Shown in pieces: positions 58,929 through 64,000 of a DNA stretch of 64,000 bases (positions within the stretch are counted from its first letter, which is position 1; every line of letters begins with the position of its first letter). The notes below the pieces were generated by a model. That model ran no database searches. It had not been told where the DNA came from and worked only from the letters and a program-made list of their open reading frames with translations. The position numbers and the translations under genes were made by a program. Source of the DNA: Orbilia blumenaviensis (lineage: Eukaryota; Ascomycota; Orbiliomycetes; Orbiliales; Orbiliaceae); assembly GCA_036872755.1 (NCBI GenBank), contig JAVHNS010000005.1, positions 310,001 to 374,000 on the forward strand, written 5' to 3'.

Positions 58929-60159
58929 TTGGAAATTGGGTTGTGCAATCTTGTATATAAGAGATATCGGTACATAATTTCACTTATGTTTGCATCGTCA
59001 GCCAATATTATCGATAATTAATAATTCGTCTTTTTCGGCCACCTCATGGGCGGATGCAGTCTAAAATCGCTCGATTAATATACATTTATCATTTGCATGC
59101 AGTAATCCTACGGTGCAAAAATTAATTTAAATTCATCTTCACGATAACATTGACCTGGTCTCTCTAACTATAAGACTTTGTGCCCGACTGTAAGCCAGGG
59201 CGAATCACTTAATATGTTACAAAACTTAATTTATACACTATAGAATTATATGTGACCCCCCAATAAAGCAGGTACTGAAATGTATTGTTCCTTCCATGAA
59301 CTTCCATAGTGTTGGCAGCACATGACGTGTGCAAAGACATGTTCGAACAAATTTCGAACGCCTCAAGAATAATAGAAGTCGTCCAGATTTAATGCAGCTC
59401 AATATTCGGTTTTTCGGTTAATAGAATCTTCTCTTACATAGATATATGTATAACGGAAGCCAAGAAGAGAACTAGACACGAGATATAATCATCCTATGCT
59501 CAAAGAATCATGGAGACAACAATACCCTGAAATACAACATTTCGGTTATCGCTTTAAGAGATATTATGTTTTAGTATTATGGTGGCCAAAATGTGTTAGA
59601 AGGATATGATAATACGAGCCCGCAAGAGATGTATACTCCATATTACAACTTAAGCGAGGCATAAGTGTGTTAATTTTGCATAGTTATGCTCGACCATCAG
59701 CCAGACAACGAGATAACCAGATAGCTAGACAACTAAGCGGCGAATGGTTCAGGCTACTTCTTTTCTACTAATAAATATAACTGTAGTTAGTAGCGTGCGC
59801 GTCTTGAATGGCTGGGTATATGGAATACCTAGGTACCTAATTATGAGTTAGTATGCTGGCTGTCTGGCTGATGGTCGAGCATAACTATGAAAAATTAACA
59901 CACTTATGCCTCGCTTAAGTCATAATATATATGTTTTGCACGGTTTGTATAATATATTGTTTTGACACATTTTGGCCGCCATATTTTAGAATTGAGTTCA
60001 AGTATAGCGGCAGCTGGAATCTAGTATATCAAAATGAATAATTCAATTTCCAGGGGGGGCAAATCAAATCAAGATTAACACTAATACTTAGTAATTTAGA
60101 AGACAAGCTATATACGGACTGGTAATATATACACGTGTAACCAAATATAACGAACCAAA
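58929..60159. other. Convergent spacer carrying a foldback element
   Basis: Lies between the lyase stop and the prenyltransferase stop (minus). Apart from the foldback element at 59580-59981 it is AT-rich and empty. Confidence 0.65.
59580..59981. mobile_element. 402-base foldback MITE-like element with TA duplication
   Basis: Ends TGGTGGCCAAAATGTGT and, inverted, ACACATTTTGGCCGCCA differ at one base and are flanked by TA on both sides. A second inverted pair (59648-59707 against roughly 59865-59922) of about 60 bases has one internal mismatch. There is no open frame. The central loop of about 150 bases contains TACCTAGGTA. Size, structure and TA flank fit a non-autonomous Tc1/mariner-type element. 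Confidence 0.82.
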
Positions 60160-62031
60160 CTACGCACCAAAACGTCGATTCCTTTTTGACAAATCAAGCA
60201 AGCTCCTTAAGAACGTCGACTGTCTCAGCGCCGGCCAATTTTCTTCCACAATGGCAAACTCCGCATGATGCGATTCCCATAACGCAAATCCACTCAACCT
60301 ATTTTCACCACTCGTTCGTAGGATGGCGTCGATTTGTGGTAATCCCAGTTGTGCTGAATATGTTTGGCGAGAGATATCCGCCTCTCCGACTTTTTCCACG
60401 GCTTCTTCTAACGAAAGTCCTTCCTGTACCATTTTGCTGACAGCCAATTTTGTTGCTCTTGTGACCTCGGAACGTCCGCCGTAACCTATCGCGATTTGTA
60501 GATTGAATCTTTTGTTTCCTGCTGTAGCGGTTTCGGCTTTCGTTATCATGTCATTCAAGTAATCGGGGAGAATAGCTCTGTCTCCAACGACCCTGAACCG
60601 AACATCTGGAATAGAAAATGGAGCATCGCCCATCATCATCTCGTGAATATAGTCGGCCATCATGGAGAATAATGGGTTAAGTTCCTGAGGTCCTCGTTTC
60701 AGATTATCGTCAGACAGAGCCCAAACCGTTAAATTCTGAACCCCGGAACTGAAAGCCCAAGACATAACCTGCAGTAATTTGTGAGCGCCAACTTGGTGAC
60801 CGGCTAACACGCTGTTCAATCCTCTGCCTCGAGAATAGCGACGGTTTCCATCCATGATTACGCCCAAATGTCGAGGTGGGTGCCCTGGGCTGCCTGAGAG
60901 CTTTCCGCGGTAGTAGGAGCATTGGACGAGTTCTTTTAGTTCCTGGCGGAATTTAAGAACTGTGGGCATAGGTCTTTGGTCGATTTCCATCCGGGGTAGG
61001 TGGGCTTCCATATCTGAGAATTGTCTGAGGGATCCACCTGGAAGGCTGATAGGTGGTGCACCCTTGTTGCCAAATATCTCGCGGTAGAGTTCGATTGGGA
61101 CATCAGCCATACGAGGGTTTCCGGAGATGAGAAGGTTCAGGGTGCCGTCGAAAGTGAGCACCTGAGGGCACATGCTATAGTGGAAAAACGAAAGAAAGCA
61201 TTGAAGCTTCCTAATGCACCACCAGAATAATGATTCGAAAATACCATGGCAAGCCTTATCCTCGAGCACATTATTCGATAATCGTCGCACAAATTTTGTA
61301 AGTAGCACAAGCTGGACCGAAGTTCGAGGCCTTATCAAGAATTTGGTGAAACCCTGCCTTCGCATTTCGTCCCACACACTACTCAGCTGCGAGTTCTCGT
61401 CATTGATATCTTTGAGTACCTTGGTGTCGAACTTAAGCTCGCTTCGTAGATACTCCTCCACTTCTGCCATGGTATTTGGTACTTTTCGTCCGAGATCCTT
61501 GGGATCTAATTTATCGGCCATACTCATAACGCCCCTGACAATACCTTCGATCTCCAATGGGGTAGCAGACCCGAGATATTCATGACTCTTCGCCAGTCCA
61601 TATGCAAAAGTTGCGAACACCAGAACATTTGTCTCGAACTTGAAAAGCGGAATGCCGCGATGCAGTCTCTGAAGCCACTCTATCACTTGCTTTCTTTCCA
61701 GACTATTGGACCTTATCATGATAAACATGAAGGTCATGGTGCGGATAATACGTCGCCAGGGGTCTGTTTTAAAGGTACTGTGCGCCCTGATAGTCTTTGC
61801 TATTTCAGGGTGTGAAACTTGTAGGGTTGAAGCGATAAAGACGGCCGCTAACATGATATCGCCGCGGTCGAAGAGGGCATGGAGCTCCTCGATGGAAGGG
61901 TAGGTATTCCGCCATATTAGTCGACTATTTTTGATGGTTCTCAGGCTCTTTATGAGCCTTGCTAAAAGATAGGAAAATATAAAAACTAGAATGAGCAGGC
62001 TGCTCGCTAATGGTATTAATGTCGAATCCAT
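60160..62031 (-). CDS. DUF2236/MpaB-like region fused to a cis-prenyltransferase
   Basis: One uninterrupted 623-residue frame. The C-terminal part, about residues 360-620, is a complete cis-prenyltransferase (UPPS/Rer2 family), which condenses isopentenyl diphosphate into Z-prenyl chains. It has HLGVIMDGNRRYSRGRGL with catalytic Asp394, AGHQVGAHKLL, VWALSDDNLKR, VRFRVVGD, NLQIAIGYGGRSEV and ILRTSGENRLSGFALWES. A membrane helix lies at about 6-28. Residues about 50-250 resemble DUF2236 (MpaB/latex-clearing oxygenases): HPEIAKTIRAHSTFKTDP, LQRLHRGI, TFAYGLAKSHEYLG and KVPNTMAEVEEYL. Where many family members have WVHATL this protein has VFATFA, so a haem-ligand His may be lost. Fungal Rer2/Srt1 are near 300 residues, so this is about twice that length. 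Product and pathway are unknown; an ER membrane location is likely. Confidence 0.8.
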   Translation of the reverse strand: MDSTLIPLASSLLILVFIFSYLLARLIKSLRTIKNSRLIWRNTYPSIEELHALFDRGDIMLAAVFIASTLQVSHPEIAKTIRAHSTFKTDPWRRIIRTMTFMFIMIRSNSLERKQVIEWLQRLHRGIPLFKFETNVLVFATFAYGLAKSHEYLGSATPLEIEGIVRGVMSMADKLDPKDLGRKVPNTMAEVEEYLRSELKFDTKVLKDINDENSQLSSVWDEMRRQGFTKFLIRPRTSVQLVLLTKFVRRLSNNVLEDKACHGIFESLFWWCIRKLQCFLSFFHYSMCPQVLTFDGTLNLLISGNPRMADVPIELYREIFGNKGAPPISLPGGSLRQFSDMEAHLPRMEIDQRPMPTVLKFRQELKELVQCSYYRGKLSGSPGHPPRHLGVIMDGNRRYSRGRGLNSVLAGHQVGAHKLLQVMSWAFSSGVQNLTVWALSDDNLKRGPQELNPLFSMMADYIHEMMMGDAPFSIPDVRFRVVGDRAILPDYLNDMITKAETATAGNKRFNLQIAIGYGGRSEVTRATKLAVSKMVQEGLSLEEAVEKVGEADISRQTYSAQLGLPQIDAILRTSGENRLSGFALWESHHAEFAIVEENWPALRQSTFLRSLLDLSKRNRRFGA

Positions 62032-62765
62032 GGTGTGCTATATATATTAGCCTCGGAATCGGAAATATTATATATTAAGTGAAACTAAAACAAGCAGGCC
62101 TGCAGTCTCTGTGAAGGACAGACCTGCTTTAAGTACTCTAGCTATCACACATAATCTACATTCTTGGTATCGTAGCTCACGCATTCCTATGACGATTGTT
62201 CGGCAAGCTCAAGATATCAGGCACCCAAGAAATATTGCAATTCTACAAGAAAGCCTCCTTTGTCACACTGGTGCGCCTCGCACTAACTAGCTTTGTGAAA
62301 AAGGTGCGCTGGTAGTGTTTCCGAGCAGCTGAGTACAATGTCGCAGATGCATGGTGACAGGGGGGCTTGGAGAGTCTGAGCTTGGAGGAGGAGCCCTGGA
62401 CTGACCTTGCAATTGATCCGAGACCCCGGTTCTTGCCCGTTGTGGTTTTCAACCCTTGCACCGGTTGCCGAACCCCTTCCGGCTCTAGCAAATCATCTTG
62501 CAAAACGTTTTTAAGCCCTCAATCTCCTATTGCGACTGGAAAATTTAATTGCAAGTGTCTAATTCGCAACAACCGAGAGTGAACTAGTGGGGAAGATAAA
62601 GCTAGTAGAAAGCTTCCAAGAAATTTGGAACTTATTCCTTACCTTTTCCAGCTCGCATTCTCAGATTCATGATACCTTTTAAAAATAGAAATACTCCTTG
62701 CGAAAACTCCAATAGGTACTGAACCCGTAATATATAACAACTAAGCTAATATTAACATCTCAATC
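62032..62765. other. Intergenic, promoter of the prenyltransferase fusion
   Basis: AT-rich near both ends. Short frames at 62243-62582 on both strands have no recognisable content. Confidence 0.55.
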
Positions 62766-63036
62766 ATGGTACCGCCACTACCACCACCACATGGTGAGCC
62801 TTCTACAAACCTCCATCTTTTATTCTATCTAACGTTTATAGCTCAACTCCAAGTTTTAAAATATCAATTTTTTTTCGAAACTGAGTATTCTATATAAAAT
62901 CCTGACATCTTCTTCGAACCCACCGACTGATTAATATCCATGTTAATATCTATATATAGCCGGCACCGGCGAAGCCGACGCCATCAAAAGCGATAATACT
63001 CACATTGCATTTAACTCCAAATACAAATTCTACTAA
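62766..63036 (+). CDS. Candidate 34-residue micro-gene with one intron
   Basis: ATG at 62766 opens MVPPLPPPH. A GTGAGC donor at 62794 and a TATATAG acceptor ending at 62959 join in phase to a second exon reading AGTGEADAIKSDNTHIAF and on to KYKFY before a TAA at 63034. The second exon is GC-richer than its surroundings and reads like protein. Intron length (166) and donor are ordinary. I do not recognise a family, and a chance alignment of short exons is possible. Confidence 0.35.
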
Positions 63037-64000
63037 TCTGTCCGTCACGATCCCATCTTCAGGAAAATAAAAACAACTTTATTCTTTTTTTTTTACTTCT
63101 TCCAAAGCACCTTGGCTTTATTAAAAGAAGTCGAAGTTGGTAGACTGTGAGGTGTGGATGCCCGTTCGGACCGATCGATCCGGAGTCTTCGTGAATTTGG
63201 TATGCCAGCTCACGGCCACAAAGGTCAGTAGTTCTGGCGTGCTTTGAAGAATCTTTGTACCCTGGTATTTTATGCGCACAAATTATATCACACACGCGTA
63301 TGACATCCCTCGCTCGGAGCGAACGATAATCAAAGTTGACATCGAATTCGTGGGAATCTGAATTGAATCTCGCCAGTGATTATTAAACCACTTGCTTAGC
63401 TAAGCCGTAGCTGTCGATGGTAAAATTAAACTTTAAACCTATTGCATTGGCTATTGAATCTAGGAATAGAGATTAGAAACGTATTACACCTCTACGTTTT
63501 TTTTTTTTTTTTTTTTTTTTTGAATAAGTTTAAGGGGATGAAAACAATTGATCGGTTTATTATATTAAACTGCAACATGCGCTTGCCTGACATATTTTCT
63601 AAAGATTCTGTACCGGGAAAAAAAAAAAAGCAATACGGAGCTCCAGAGTCAAGTGTCAAGCGGAGGCCTCGAGGCCTGTCGCAAGTCATGGTGCCAAGAT
63701 TTCTGTTTTTGTGTAAGCGCCACTAGTGGCTGTACATCTCGAGTCATGCCCCATTCGATATTACAACAAACTGAAAACACAAAATATAAAACGCTGAATT
63801 CGTAGCGGCTGGCACGCCTCGGTCGGTAGATATACGTATATAAATATAGGGTGCGTCAAAAGTTTCTGAGCTCTGTTAGTCTAGAGATGATAAAAGTTCA
63901 AAAGCTCTAATAAATCAAGGCTATTCATCAATTTCGCATTCAACAATAGTCTAACTAATACTCTCTAAATCTAGGTACCTTTCACTCGGAGTGCGCTCCG
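63037..64000. other. Right-end intergenic region
   Basis: Contains a 25-base T run at 63497-63521, two GCTCGGAGCG-type palindromic bits (near 63313 and 63990), and a possible transposon end from 63849. No gene is supported; the 94-codon plus frame at 63442-63726 spans the T run and is not credible. Confidence 0.55.
63849..64000 (+). mobile_element. Possible left end of a Tc1/mariner-type element, cut by the window
   Basis: After TATA comes GGGTGCGTCAAAAGTTTCTG, like the GGGTGTCC(A)AAAAGT ends of many Tc1/mariner elements, next to a TA dinucleotide. The other end and any transposase would lie beyond the window, so this is only a suggestion. Confidence 0.25.

Noticed and set aside
1..64000. 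tRNA, rRNA and CRISPR features
   Set aside because: I looked for T-loop-like GGTTCGA(A/T)TCC words and cloverleaf arms and for regular spaced repeats and found none convincing; the only regular array is the ankyrin-coding one.

Overview
The window is nuclear DNA of a filamentous ascomycete (Pezizomycotina). Genes carry short GT-AG introns (about 57-250 bases) with CTAAC/CTGAC-like branch sites. The gene set includes fungal RSC7, Rrp44, Sec13, Mak21, a Git1-type permease, a secreted tyrosinase, a lyase with a fungal cellulose-binding module and a phosphorylase-NACHT-ankyrin receptor. I cannot fix the class from sequence alone; an early-diverging, moderately AT-rich lineage such as Orbiliomycetes is only a guess. 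I reconstructed splice junctions by hand, requiring that reading phase be kept.

Left part (1-25 kb): RSC7 (minus; chromatin remodelling), then a 7.6 kb stretch without a recognisable gene that is rich in low-complexity tracts, then RRP44/DIS3 (minus; RNA exosome), a Git1-like permease (plus), a secreted tyrosinase (plus), SEC13 (plus), and a ubiquitin-domain (UBTD/DC-UbP-like) protein with a predicted lipid anchor (minus).

Middle part (25-48 kb): an AT-rich spacer, an aldo-keto reductase (minus), an F-box protein (minus), a spacer with a possible decayed gene, P5C dehydrogenase (plus) tail-to-tail with MAK21/NOC1 (minus), a large secreted protein of unknown function (minus), a short two-exon, probably tail-anchored protein (minus), and the glycine-cleavage T protein (plus).

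Right part (48-64 kb): this is accessory in character. A three-exon NOD-like receptor (phosphorylase effector, NACHT ATPase, ankyrin repeats) has near-identical 90-base repeat units. It is bracketed by two diverged copies of one sequence, and a helically spaced ATGCAA array and a DNA hairpin lie upstream. Next come a pectate lyase-like enzyme with calcium-loop motifs and a CBM1, a 402-base foldback element, a 623-residue protein joining a DUF2236/MpaB-like region to a complete cis-prenyltransferase, a candidate 34-residue micro-gene, and a possible Tc1/mariner end at the right border.

The housekeeping genes form no single pathway. The strongest candidates for something undescribed are the oxygenase-like/cis-prenyltransferase fusion and the receptor locus with its repeats. 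A 10-base palindrome, TACCTAGGTA, also recurs in intergenic DNA far more often than chance predicts.
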